From the NCBI RefSeq assembly GCF_014529535.1, contig NW_023503493.1, positions 5,054,001 to 5,118,000 on the forward strand: a stretch of DNA of 64,000 nucleotides, given 5' to 3'. The first letter of the stretch is position 1; every line of letters starts with the position of its first letter. The notes below the pieces were generated by a model. That model had not been told where the DNA came from. It ran no database searches and worked only from the letters and a program-made list of their open reading frames with translations. The position numbers and the translations under genes are program-made. Below are positions 1 through 11,219 of this stretch, piece by piece. The DNA is from Bradysia coprophila (lineage: Eukaryota > Arthropoda > Insecta > Diptera > Sciaridae).

Positions 1-1071
1 CAAAGCATATGCAAAATAAGCTCAACATTGGTGATCAGAATTCTACCAATGGAAGTGCGTAATTGTCGTAAAATTCATATGAAGTACATTCGGCTTGAGA
101 ACTTAATTTTCCTTACACAGACTGTTTTGCTGGTAGAGTAAATTTATGCAACCAACTTGTTAAAAGTCGAAAAATAAAAGAAAATTTCTTCATTTTGTCT
201 AATTTTTTTATGTTGATGAAGTGGCAGGAGTACGAGGAGGTGTGATAACGCACTCCACGAACAGGCGAAGGAACAGATTTTAATAACTATCATTTGGCTT
301 CCTAGTTTGTGTGGAACGAATGTAGGGCAATATGAGCGAATGAGTGGAACGAACGAGCCCAAATTATGAACGAATGACGGGAAAATGTGGTCGAATGTAG
401 AGGTGAGCGGGCTTCAACAGGTAAAAGAAGTAGTCCGATATTCTGTTCTTTTTCCTGCTTTTAGTGCAAGGAAAACTATCGAATCTGACTACAAATCATG
501 CCCAACATTGAATCTGATGTAAGACCTCTACGGAGGTATATCTCTATAACTTCTTGTACGTATGTGTGTGTAGCGATATGTATAATCATAGCACTGAACC
601 AAGCACTAGAACAGATTATTTTAACGGGAAATCGGTCACACTTCTCAAAAATAAAACTTTGACGCTGTATCATTATACCAACCTTACAAACTTAATTTAT
701 AAGTGAAATTTTGACAACTGCGTCGAGTGTGTGTTTTAGTGGGTTTTCGTTACCTTTGGTGTTTACCTACTTTACTCATGTCAATTCGATGTATGGCCTA
801 CGTCTCTCAAAAACGATTGCGTTAATTTAGCGTGACCTCGAATTCCTTTCCGAGCTTTAATTCGTAGACCAGCTAATCAAAGAAATGCAGAAATCATTTT
901 ATAATCAATAACAGCCGTTTCTTATTGCCAACGATGGCACGACAATGAATGAACGATGGCCAGTAGCTAGAGCTACTTTTATGTAGTCAAACGTACAGTA
1001 AAACCGAGGAAGTACAAGATTTGGTAGCAAATATATTACGGGATACTCAAAACAAAAGAAGTAACAAACAT
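1..1071. other. intergenic, no gene seen
   Basis: Two open frames on the minus strand (around 144-362 and 476-673) have no recognisable domain, no splice context and ordinary AT-rich composition. I see no coding evidence here. Confidence 0.5.
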
Positions 1072-1208
1072 TAGGGGTGAACCGTAAAGTTCATAAGTTT
1101 TATATGACAATTTATTGAACATTTGACATTTCTCCCAAAAATTTAAAGGCAAAAGTGTATGATATCGCCATACTTACGAACTTTACGAACCATAATGGTT
1201 TACCCCTA
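1072..1208. mobile_element. MITE with TAGGGGTGAACC-type inverted ends
   Basis: The left end TAGGGGTGAACCGTAAAG is mirrored at the right end, which finishes GGTTTACCCCTA. The outer TA could be a TA target duplication of the Tc1/mariner type. There is no ORF. Its ends resemble those of the element at 4029-4167 (TAGGGTGA). Confidence 0.55.
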
Positions 1209-1250
1209 TTGAATCTTTATGAAACCAACTTCTTTGAGTAATAAAGTCAC

Positions 1251-1256
1251 TTTATT
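1251..1256 (-). terminator. poly(A) signal AATAAA for the cysteine-rich gene
   Basis: TTTATT on the plus strand reads AATAAA on the minus strand, about 90 nt after the stop codon of the minus-strand cysteine-rich gene. Confidence 0.5.
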
Positions 1257-1345
1257 GCATAAACACCATACTTACATGTACACGTTCTTCTACTTATCTA
1301 CAACGTGACAATATGTCTCACCAGCATCGTGAGTTCCTCTTAATC

Positions 1346-2090
1346 TTAAGATTTACAACATGCGCATGTCGTTCCGCATGACGATTCACTGGAACCAACA
1401 ACACAATTTTCGGGTGCTGCTGGAATAGCCAGACACGTCATTTGTCCAGGTTCGAGTTGATCCCTTTCGCAATTCCACGAGCAGCCATTCTCTCCAACTT
1501 TGCATGTTTCAGCTTTGGCTATACATTTAAACGATCAGTCAACAAAAATCTAATTTTCTTAAACAAGTCATAATGTGTATGATTTACAGCATGTGCAGGT
1601 CGTTCCGCATGACGATTCACTGGAACCAACAACACAATTTTCGGGTGTTGCTGGAATTGCAAGACATGTAATTTGTCCAGTTTCGAGTGGATCCTTTTCG
1701 CAATTCCACGAGCAGCCATTCTCTCCAACTTTGCATGTCTCATCAGCTTTGGCTACATTTCAAAGACGAATTGACTCACATTTTTACATAATTTTCAAAC
1801 ATTTTAATGACATTTACAGCATGTGCAGGTCGTTCCGCATGAGGTTTCACTGGAACCAATCTCGCAAGATTGTGGCGTTGCTGGTATTGCCATACACGAC
1901 ATTTGTCCAGGTGGCGGTGGTACTTTTTTGCAAGTCCATGAGCAACCATCAACGCCAACGTCACATGTTTCAGCTTGTGCTGTGGCTATACTTTTCAAAT
2001 CTATTAGAAGGAGTTTGTTACAAAATTTATTGCCAGGAGCTCACCACAAAATGAAACAAGAATCAGTAGTATGAGGTTATAGATTATCAT
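1346..2090 (-). CDS. secreted protein of three nine-cysteine modules (family not recognised)
   Basis: Four exons join in frame: 2090-2045, 1985-1818, 1752-1588 and 1518-1346, giving about 183 residues. Introns are 59, 65 and 69 bp, with GTGAGC or GTAAAT donors and TAG acceptors, all phase 1. Exon 1 encodes a short signal peptide (MIIYNLILLILVSFC, likely cleaved after the following ATAQA). Each later exon is one module with identical cysteine spacing: C-x6-C-x3-C-x11-C-x9-C-x8-C-x3-C-x-C-C, with conserved GCSW, GQ, AIPA, VGSSES or IGSSET, and CGTTC. The one-module-per-exon, phase-1 design suggests growth by exon duplication. Modules 2 and 3 are closest to each other. The odd cysteine count (nine) suggests pairing between modules or one free thiol. 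Secretion is inferred from the signal peptide. Function is unknown; protease-inhibitor, defence or matrix roles are all possible. Confidence 0.8.
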
Positions 2091-3777
2091 TATTTCCGGC
2101 ACAACTTGTACGAAGTTAAGCAAGCAATTGACAGAATATCGAATGATGCCCCTTTTTTAATAACAGAAACGTTGATTCGTGACATACGAAAAATTTCCAT
2201 CGAATAATTTCCATCATCATTACAACAATAAATAAATAACAATTCGAGTACACCAGACTCAAAGTTTAAATTTCCATGATGACAATAACAATTCTAGAAC
2301 AGGTCCAAAGTTTATGTAAACTGTTTTTTTTGTGCGAGAAAGTAAACAAAAAAAATATTTGCATTTGAGTTTTCCATTTTAATGTCGTGATCCGTCAGTA
2401 TACTCAACTGATAGTGGTGTATTGTTGAGGAACATTATTTTTCGTAATTTTTTTGATACGTAATGCAGCAACATGAGGTAGCTACGTATGCTATACGTAA
2501 TTATATTACTCCTGATCCGACACGCTACGACACGCTATAAGAAAGTCAAGGTTGCCCATAAATCTGTCTGCAATCTGGTAGATTTCGATTGAATGGAAAT
2601 TACTCTGGAATTTGTATTGAACATGCTCGCATGTTAGTAAGCGGACGTGACGCAGGTCCTCTATTACAGAGAATGTAGGAACCGAGCAACACATTTACAG
2701 GGCATCGGTGAATTTGACACGCGGTGCAAAAAGAACTCACTCTTGAACTACGTAAGATATTTGCAACCATCTGAGTTCAACGAGCTTTTACACTTCTAAA
2801 TCAGTTAAGATTTGGCCGAGATATCAGGCTCTCACGTTAATAGGAAGTCGTGACGCACTTCCTTACTACAAAAAAAAAATCTTTTATGCAATTCAGTAGG
2901 CGAATTCGATACTTACACAGCCTGTGTGCAGTGTCATATGAACCAGTTTTATTTCATCCAAAAATCAGTGCGAAAAAAAATTGTGCCACCGAGAATTGAA
3001 ATACGACCCTTTTCAGCGCTCATTTTAGTGTTGTAAAGTTAGTTATTTCAGCACCCGTTTGATGTGATATTACAACACTCAAAGTAGTGTTGATATGGAT
3101 TTTGTATGAGTTGTTACAGCTTTCGTTTGAGAAAATGCGAAGCAATGTGATCGATCAAATTTGAAGAGTGATTGTTTACAATGAAAATTATGATTTTTTG
3201 TGCTCTTGTCTATTTCAATTCTCGGTTGGCACAAAGCATGATGTGTTACACGTATTGTAATGAGATTTTTTCAGCACACGACCCAAGTTTTCCTTACGAG
3301 CGGAGCGAGAAAAAATCAACATTACAATACTTGTAACACAACATACTATTATCGCACGCTAAATGAGTGCGAAAAAAATTTATCGCAACCAAAATACATC
3401 GACACGATCATAATCATATATTCATCAAATGTAAATAATAACAACTGTTATGAATACTGTTAGAACATCTGTTTTTGCAACAGTTGTAACAAGTTTTTCA
3501 GTAGATGTCAATTTCAGTTTCAGTTTTTTTTTTAGTGAAAATTTTGTTTTTGTGGTTTGTTTTGTAGTCTTGGGGAATAGATCATTGTCAATGTCGTTTG
3601 AGATGACAAATGAGCTGTCATTTTCACAAAGCTAACCACAATGTCACAAAAATTTATATGGAGCTGTCATTGTTTGAGGTTAGCTTTGTGAAATTGACAA
3701 CCCATTTGACACTACTTTGAGAGAAGAAACCGTTGCTTGCCACTGATCTATTCGCTCACTGAATTGCATAAAACGTT
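2091..3777. other. intergenic, repeat fragments only
   Basis: This is AT-rich sequence with homopolymer runs. The motif GTGACGCA plus CCT-rich sequence recurs near 2645 and 2847, matching the ends of the MITEs at 3954-4278 and 6880-7081, so a degraded copy may lie here. The open frames around 2506-2694 and 3260-3635 show no domain. Confidence 0.4.
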
Positions 3778-3902
3778 GTATGAAACACGAATCGTATGCT
3801 GGTAGTTTATCGCACACGTTGTCTTGTCAACCTCAGCTTCGCCTCGGGTTGACAATCGACATCTAGTGCGATAAAATACCTTCATACGATTCTTGTTTCA
3901 TA
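3778..3902. mobile_element. small foldback MITE
   Basis: The left end TATGAAACACGAATCGTATG and right end CATACGATTCTTGTTTCATA are imperfect reverse complements. Internal sequence also pairs (TTATCGCAC versus GTGCGATAA). There is no ORF. The target duplication is not clear. Confidence 0.5.
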
Positions 3903-3953
3903 AATAACCATTATGGACTTTACAACTCTCAGAAGTATGTGTATGTGTTGTGC

Positions 3954-4278
3954 GTGACGCAAGTCCTTATGTCTTACAAAATATCTCATCAAATAAACTT
4001 TGGACACAAAAATTACATCACAAGTGGTAGGGTGAGCGTACCAATCCTCGGACAAGAATGAGTCCTCGGACACCTATTGTTCTCTCATTCATAAAAAAAG
4101 TTTATGAATGAAAGAACAATAGGTGTCCGAGGACGCATTCTTGTCCGAGGATTGGTACGTTCACCCTAATTGTTGAGGAAACTTCACTATTCTTCTTCAA
4201 AGTGTTGAAAAAAAAGTTTGTGAAAATTTTCTTTGATATATTTTGTAAGTGAAATGAAGACATAAGGACTTGCGTCAC
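3954..4278. mobile_element. MITE with GTGACGCAAGTCCTTATG inverted ends, containing a nested palindrome
   Basis: The left end is GTGACGCAAGTCCTTATG and the right end CATAAGGACTTGCGTCAC is its exact reverse complement. ACAAAATAT next to the left end is also mirrored inside the right end (ATATTTTGT). At 4029-4167 sits a second near-perfect hairpin, apparently a nested insertion. The element at 6880-7081 has related ends. Confidence 0.65.
4029..4167. mobile_element. nested MITE, near-perfect palindrome with TAGGGTGA ends
   Basis: The sequence begins AGGGTGAGCGTACCAATCC and ends GGATTGGTACGTTCACCCT, and the two arms pair along nearly their full length of about 60 bp around a short loop near 4095. 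Flanking TA on each side suits a TA target duplication. Confidence 0.6.
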
Positions 4279-5368
4279 CTTTACTCTTACAGTATTATTT
4301 TGAACTGATTGCATATAATACAAGTTATTTTAATAAAACTTGATTGTTAACTCTAAATAGCCTCAACACAACGTACACACACACTCCTTGGGAACTTTAG
4401 ACTCGTACAGTCCGATATTTACCGATGTTTACTGAGCAAAACTTACATTATTTACATAACCAAAGATCAAAAATTATTATAAATTTAAAATTCGAGTTTT
4501 AGAGTGAATTTTGTTGATCCGAGGCTAGCCGAGGTCAATAAATATATATGAAACCTCCACTTTTCATTTTTAATTTATTTTACATGTCAATGCTGTCAAA
4601 AGTTCATGAAATTTCATTTTCTTCCTTCTTCGTCCTCTTTTTTTGTAGTCTGCAGTTTGTTTATTACAATGATTTCTATCTTTCGAAGACTATGCTTGCT
4701 TGTTCGTGATCTTTGTAACACGCCTAACCTTTGGTGCAGACTGATTTCGTTGGAACTATTTAAAGTTAATGATTCTATTCGACTTTCTTTTGACAAACCG
4801 TCCCGGGTCAAAAAGTTTGCAAGAGATCTCCGAGCAAATTTAGTGTTCTCCCTTCCAAATTGGCATAAAACTTCTATTCTCGCTAAATACAAAATGTTCT
4901 ACTAGAATTGCCAGGCTGCTACGCAAGATTACTGACCCATGCTAGATATTAATAGAAATGTTTCCGAAATAATTTTTAACGAGATCTTACGGGTCACCAT
5001 AGCCAATTGTTTTTTTTCTTCATTTTTGTTATTTACGTTTATTGTATGCACAGACTTCTCTTGGAATTCATTGGATGCTGTGTAAAAACATCAGTTTGCA
5101 AGTGCGTTTATTATTCAACTATCTTTTGAAGTGTGCAGTCGATTCATTAGTCTAGTTTTACGCATATGTACACTCTTACTCTGTGAATTTGTTGGATTGT
5201 TTGGGTTCATTAACTGATAAACATTCAGCATTATACTCATCATACCCTGCATTGATACAGTCTCTGAGATATTGAAGTCGTTTTACATTGAGTAAATAAT
5301 CCAGTGGATCCAGTTTGTGTTAATTCAATCAGATTGTTAAAAGTAAACACAGATAAATCGCTTCAACT
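4279..5368. other. intergenic; unsupported ORF at 4606-4905
   Basis: A 99-codon plus-strand frame (4606-4905) is open, and so is the opposite strand (4614-4892). The predicted protein is mildly basic with no domain I recognise and no obvious splice partners. It may be chance or a fossil fragment. The stretch just before 5369 is the likely promoter and 5' UTR of the sulfotransferase. Confidence 0.35.
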
Positions 5369-6563
5369 ATGACTTATTCTGTGCAATCAGTTGCCAATGG
5401 AACAAATTTTGAATTTCCCTTCCATCATCAGTTCAAATACATTTTGAACAAGATACCGAACCATCCGTTGCAACACGATGTTCAATCAAAGTTCAACAGT
5501 ATTACAATGCCACGGGCATACGAGCAATACATGGAACGGATATGGAACTGTGACGTTTATGAAGACGATACATGGGTGATTACATATCCCAAATGTGGTA
5601 CGACGTGGACGCAGGAAGCCGTTTGGCAAATATGTAACGATGTTGATCTCGACGACAAAGGGAAAACATCAATTCGGCAGAGATTTCCATTTATTGAGTA
5701 ATGTTACGGATTTGCAAGCCTATCTTAGAGGAGAGACTTGTCTCCACACAAATTCCTTTTATTGAAATCCCTAAGTTTGTCAAAGTCAATATTCCTTTAA
5801 AATAGGCTGATCTAATGACCCAACTCTTTTAATCGATTTCGAATTACAGAATCCAGGCAGTGACTGCTTTTGCCGATAGAGAAAATCCATTCGATTTCAT
5901 TAATGAACTTCAGCGTCCTCGATTTATCAAATCCCATTTGCCCATTTGCTTCCTACCCAAACAACTGTGGCAGGTAAAACCGAAAATTGTCTACGTTGCC
6001 AGGGAACCCAAAGATGCGGCAATTTCCTTTTATCATCACTACTACAACATGTACAAGTATTGTGGTACCAAGAACGAGTTCCTCGATTCGTTCTTACACG
6101 GAATCGGTAAATATTGTGACGCAAAAATCGATTAAAATAAATTCCAAACTAAGCTGTATCTCCATCAGTCGAACATGGATGTTATTGGGATCACGTTGAG
6201 CAATTTCACTTGCTACGACCGCACTACCCTAACCTACTGTTCATCACATTCGAGAACATGAAACACAATCTGGAGCATACACTGAACGAATTGTGCAACT
6301 TCTTGGACAAGACACTTACCGCGGAGCAATTACAACGGCTTGCAAATCATCTCCAATTCGACAATATGAAAAAGAATCCGGCAGTCAATCCACCGTATAT
6401 AGAGGAAGCTGCACAGAAGAATCGACCAGGTAGTGGCTTCGCTTTCGTGAGACGAGGAATTACAGGCTCGTACAAAGATGAAATGACACCCGAATATGTT
6501 AGAAAATTTAATGAAATGACGAAGAAGCGTTTTGAGACGCTGGGGCTTTACCAAAGTGATTAG
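5369..6563 (+). CDS. cytosolic sulfotransferase (SULT1-type, PAPS-dependent)
   Basis: Three exons, 5369-5697, 5850-6106 and 6169-6563, join in frame to a complete protein of 326 residues, a little longer than the typical 290-300. The enzyme should transfer sulfate from PAPS to a small hydroxylated or phenolic acceptor in the cytosol. The 5'-phosphosulfate loop YPKCGTTW is at residues 73-80, the catalytic His lies in KSHLP, the 3'-phosphate site is in REPKDAAISFYHHY, and the C-terminal RRGITGSYKD corresponds to the family's RKGxxGDWK motif. VEHGCYWDHV, formed across the second intron, matches the family's substrate-side block and confirms that splice. Introns are 152 and 62 bp. The substrate cannot be told from sequence; insect members act on steroids, phenols or retinoid-like compounds. 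Confidence 0.93.
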
Positions 6564-6735
6564 TATGCAGGTACTGAATACCAGGGACTGTGGTAAAATT
6601 TAGGAATTTTTTTTTTTTTTTTTCAAAAATGTCGATCGATCTTTTGTCTTCAACAAGGAACAAGTCTTCAGTGTTGCATAAGTTTTACTTTTAATATCAA
6701 GAATCTATACGTATCGCTCAGCATTGTTGGCGAAA

Positions 6736-6741
6736 AATAAA
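6736..6741 (+). terminator. poly(A) signal AATAAA of the sulfotransferase gene
   Basis: A consensus AATAAA lies about 170 nt after the stop codon, followed by a T-rich stretch. Confidence 0.6.
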
Positions 6742-6879
6742 GACATGACTGTCTGTAAGAGTTTTGTTCTTTATAATTTTAAATTTTGTAGTTTGGTTTA
6801 GTAGGCGGGGCACCAAGCGATGGAAAGTTAAAGGGTCTTTGTGTGAATTCCGTTTTTAAAAAAACCTTAAAACGTGAAG

Positions 6880-7081
6880 GTGACACAGGTCCTTGTGCCT
6901 TAACTTACAAAATTACTGATACTGCTGAAAGTGACGCATTCCTTGTCTGAACTCATAACTCACAAATAGCAGAAGATTCGGTTTCCCTTTTACAATTTTC
7001 TTATAGTTGGTGAATATTTTCCTCAACTCTTTCTTTGTTATTGAGTTATTTTGCAAGTAAAGGCACAAGGACTTGCGTCAC
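6880..7081. mobile_element. MITE with GTGACRCARGTCCTTGTGCC inverted ends
   Basis: The left end GTGACACAGGTCCTTGTGCC and right end GGCACAAGGACTTGCGTCAC pair with two mismatches. The family is shared with 3954-4278. There is no ORF. Confidence 0.55.
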
Positions 7082-7665
7082 TCATAGGCTAATTCCAGGG
7101 TTAGTTGCGTTACAAATTTCGTCATTTCTGAGGCATAAAGTGAGTTGTGTTGGGTTTGTTTTACAGTAACAAATGAATCTATGAATTTTCTAATACTCAG
7201 GAGACCCACTGCTTTCATACCAACAAGAATTGGAATTTTCACCCTGCGAAGTTTGACTTGTGTGGAAGCTAGGTCAAGACGAGCAGTTTAAGCCCAATAT
7301 GAGGTTGGTAGCCCAAAATTTGTGGGAGATATGTCTATAAAAGTGATATTTTTCGGGGGTTAATAGCCAGAAATATATTTTTTCCAAATTGGTGGTCGTT
7401 AAACCACAGAAAATGTTGCTTTGGCTTAAAACCGTTTCAAACAAGGCATCAGAACAGTCGGAGCGTTTGCTGCGACTTAGCCCCGTACAACCCGTAATCC
7501 TATTTCGTCCGCAACCATTACACGTCCGTAGCCCTAATAAGCCCGGAACCCTAATACGTCTACAACCCTCTAATGCGTCTGTTACCAAAATGCAAGTCAA
7601 GTTAGGCATTGTCAAATTTACTGAAACTGTTCATTTTTAAAATTGCGCATAGCGCAATTACGAAA
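7082..7665. other. intergenic, low-complexity frame, no gene supported
   Basis: Overlapping open frames on both strands (7274-7640) come from a degenerate CCGTA/CCCTA-rich stretch at about 7480-7580 and look like repeat sequence, not coding. Confidence 0.4.
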
Positions 7666-8653
7666 GCCCGTACGAAGTACCTTTCAAATAAAACCAACAA
7701 TTTACGACATTATTTTAGAAACCCAAAATTTTTTGCCAACTTTCCGTTGGGTATTCAATTACCTCTCAAATGAAACAAAAACTAGCAAAATCGGTTGAGA
7801 TTTACTCGATTTATGTGAAAAAGGACTTAGGGCCTTAGTGCAAGGGCCCAAATTTGAAACTTTTTTTGCCATCATACTATTCGGCACTCAATTATCTCTC
7901 AAATGAAACAAAAACTAGCAAAATCGGATGAGATTTACTCGATTTATGTGCAAAAAACACTTAGGGCCGAGTAGCGGCCTTAGTTTAAGGGCCCAAATTT
8001 GAAACTTTTTTCGCCATCATTCTATTCGGCATTCAATTATCTCTCAAATGAAACAAAAACTAGCAAAATCGGATGAGATTTACTCGATTTTTGTGCAAAA
8101 AACACTTAGGGCCGAGTAGCGGCCTTAGTCCAAGGGCCCTAATTTGAAACTTTTTTCGTCACGTTCTTTTCGGTATTCAATTACCTTCCATAAAAAACTA
8201 AAACTAGCAAAATCGGATGAGATTTACTCGATTTTTGCAAAAAACACTTAGGGCTGAGTAATGACCTTTGAGCCCTCCCAACAAGCCCACGTTGCATCTT
8301 ACCCAAAAACAATGTTCAGCAACTTTGTTCTACTCGTCAATACCTTTCATTTGATATATCACAAGCAGCTATTGCGTGCGTATTTCGGTAGATATCGTCG
8401 AAAGACTGAAAAACACCTATAGGGCCCTAGCTTTGGAGGGGCCGACCCTACCATGCCCATTTTCGAACTTGACCTTACTTTTGTCGATACCAATCGGGGA
8501 AAAAAAGAATTTTGAAAAAAGGTTGTGATTTACTCAAGCTAGAGGGGTCACGGACGGACGGACGGAAATGCTTTGCCCTTACTGTCTGCTTCCAATTCGA
8601 CGTGTTACAAACGGCATATTAATCTTATAAGCCCCCAGTACTTCGTACGGGGC
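7666..8653. mobile_element. non-coding element with CCCGTACGAAGTAC ends and internal tandem repeats
   Basis: The left end is GCCCGTACGAAGTAC and the right end GTACTTCGTACGGGGC. Internally, about 7734-8255 holds four tandem units of roughly 130-145 bp, each containing ACTAGCAAAATCGG followed by GATTTACTCGATTT and then CACTTAGGGCC. A GGACGGACGGACGG run lies near 8545. The ends match those of the 1.2-kb elements near 40-41 kb and 46-47.5 kb, so this is a distant member of that family. There is no ORF. Confidence 0.65.
7734..8255. repeat. four tandem units of about 130-145 bp
   Basis: Successive units begin near 7734, 7862, 7998 and 8142. Each carries CTCAAATGAAACAAAAACTA or a close variant, then AGCAAAATCGG and TTTACTCGATTT. 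The fourth is the most diverged. Confidence 0.7.
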
Positions 8654-11219
8654 TAAAAATGGTTACAAAATTGTTCGAGATGACCTCGACGAGTTAAAAT
8701 TCGAAGCTGACACTTATCACCACTGGGAAGCTGGTTTCACCTACTCCACTCACCCAAAGTTATCGAGCCAAAGTTATTTTCTCGTGAAGTCATATGCTGT
8801 AGCTTTCGAAAGACACCGATCTTCAGAATGAACCAAAAATCTTCTAAAAATTTAATTTCGTGTCATTTGGTGCAATTGAATTGTGGAATTATAGCGTTCG
8901 GATCTACAGGGAAACAAGTTTACAGAAATCATTTGAGATTCAGTGAGAATATCTCGGAATGTCGAATACAAACAAACACTTTTTGGTTATATCTCCCCGA
9001 GTCGTTATGCCAATGACATCATATTGGTGTCGAACTACGCGTCTTGTCAATAGATTTCAGCAAAAAAAAGGTTAGTGAAATCGGTTCAGGTTTCGTGAAA
9101 TAAACTAGAATTTTCAAAAGTTTGCTAAAAAAAGGATTTTCGGCCACCGACCTAATATGGGGCTTAAACGACGCGTCTGGTCAACAGCTTTCAAGGAAAA
9201 GTTTACCAAAATCGGTTTTCATTTGGTGAAATAATTTCGAAAAGTCTCAAATTAGCTGGTTTTATAAGGTTTTATTTTACATTTTCTAAATTTTTACTAA
9301 AGAATGTCGAAATTTTGACTTTAGCTGGCTGTGGCTACGTGGTCAGGTTGTCGAGGAAAGCCATTTTAACACGAATTAGCTTAGAATTAATCCCTCTATC
9401 CGTTGCGACAACAATCTGTATTCAGATTGACTCGTCGGTCCCGCACGGCCATGAGTGCCGGTTCTCCGAAACGGCTGGATGGATCCGCGAACTGCATGTG
9501 GTTCCTTATTGTACTCGAGTCCCTCAATAAAAACATGAAGAAAAATCAGAGGTGGTATCGCGACTCTATTTAACTTTTGTTTAACTCCACCGTGATCCGC
9601 CTTGGATTCGGATCAACAATCTTCACACGAAAACTAGAATTTTCCACTTTTTATCCCTTGTGATGTAGATAACTTTTGAGTGTTTTAGAGACCTCAGAAC
9701 AAACTTTTGCTTTAGGGCCAGGTTAAGGCGATTTACATGGCAACGCAAACATTTAGCCATGCATAACGCCTGAACCTGGTCTAAATGGAATAACGTACTG
9801 ATTCGTAATGACTGAAAAAGATGTAAATAAGTTTTCTTAATTTGTCCAAGAGAAACCAGCAGCACTCCATGAACTTTAAGATTCTGTTGAACCAAGCACA
9901 AAACAGAGTCCCGGTCCAGTCACTCAAACTTTTCCAAGAACAATGTATACATCCATCGGTTCAATTGAACTTTTTATGCTTCTTTTTATAGTCTTAGCAG
10001 GCTCCAGTAAACTTCATCTTATACAACCACATAGGCTTGCTTCAGTCACCGAAGTGTAGTATATAAAAAAATGAATGAGTAAAATTGTCAACAAAAAGGA
10101 CTATTCAGCGAATCGAGTAAATAAGTTTTTTTTTTGGGAAAAGTTGGGGAATTTCGGTAAATGTTGAGAATGCGCTCTCAGAAATCATTGATAGCAAAGT
10201 GTTACACCAGCACTACGGTACACCTTTTCACTAAAAGATATGTTGCCCAGATACGATGGCCATTCAATGAGCAACGTTACACATACCGAAACATTTTCCA
10301 CATAGACATTGTGGCACTCATCTAAGAAATTGTTTCATTCATAAAATTGTCTAAAATTCCACTATGACCGAACGTCTCTCCCACACATCCGTTCCAGTTC
10401 TCTCATCAATGACCGCATTCCGTATAACATCCAATAAAGACAATTGTTGGTGTTTTCTCATTGTTCTGTTCTAACCCGAATCGTGAGTGTATAACAACAC
10501 TCTTATCAGAAATGTAATATTTTAGCCAAAACACGCAGGTCTCCACGTGTTGTATGCCTCGGCGAAAAGATTTTATTTTATCAACAAAAATCAGCTGAAC
10601 ATATCAATGGGAAAACAGCACACTGGATATGACACCATCATCGCAGATATTGATTTTATTCGGAAACCTGCGTGTAGATCTCTCGTTCGGTACTTCATCC
10701 ACCATCAGTAATTTTCACAGCGCTGTATGTCGGTGTTAAGAGATTTTCACAGCCTTTTCAGGCAGAATTTTGTTGAACGAGACGAACAAATTGATGAAAA
10801 TTTTCAATCGAAGTGATGTTATAGGTTCATAGAGCAGATGTGTCTCATGAAATGTAACGAAAATGTGAAAATGTCGCCGTGAGAAAGAGAAATATGGATT
10901 GCGATGATGGTGGTTGGACTACATAGATTTTACCATAATTTTTTCTCGTGCTTCTAAAGTGAAAATTGTGAAGAAAAACGATTGAAAATCTTTGATTTTA
11001 CAGACAGAATAGCTCAGCTGCTCGGCGTAGCTGAGCTAGAAAAGCGATGACCGCTGTGGGAAACATTTTTTAGCTGTTACGTAACGAAATTGTAACTGCT
11101 GTAGGAACAATATCTTATTTTACGAAGTGAAAAACAAACTCAAAATTTTTCCAAAGAGAGACAACAATTCTTCTATCCAGTCATTAATGACCGGATCCTT
11201 TAGAGTCCAGCTCATCAAT
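8654..11219. other. intergenic; presumed unc79 upstream region at its right end
   Basis: I see no supported gene. Open frames at 8828-9016, 9315-9530 and 9623-9901 (minus) lack domains. The last several hundred bases before 11220 are the likely promoter and 5' UTR of unc79, but no core promoter motif stands out. Confidence 0.4.

Noticed and set aside
1575-2054. Plus-strand ORF of 159 codons over the cysteine-rich gene
   Set aside because: It is the antisense shadow of the three module exons, runs across their splice sites and has no cysteine pattern of its own.
4606-4905. 99-codon plus-strand ORF, briefly considered as an F-box or LRR fragment
   Set aside because: No domain motif holds up, the opposite strand is open too, and there are no neighbouring exons in frame.
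7274-7640. Overlapping ORFs on both strands
   Set aside because: They arise from a degenerate CCCTA/CCGTA repetitive stretch; composition is not coding-like.
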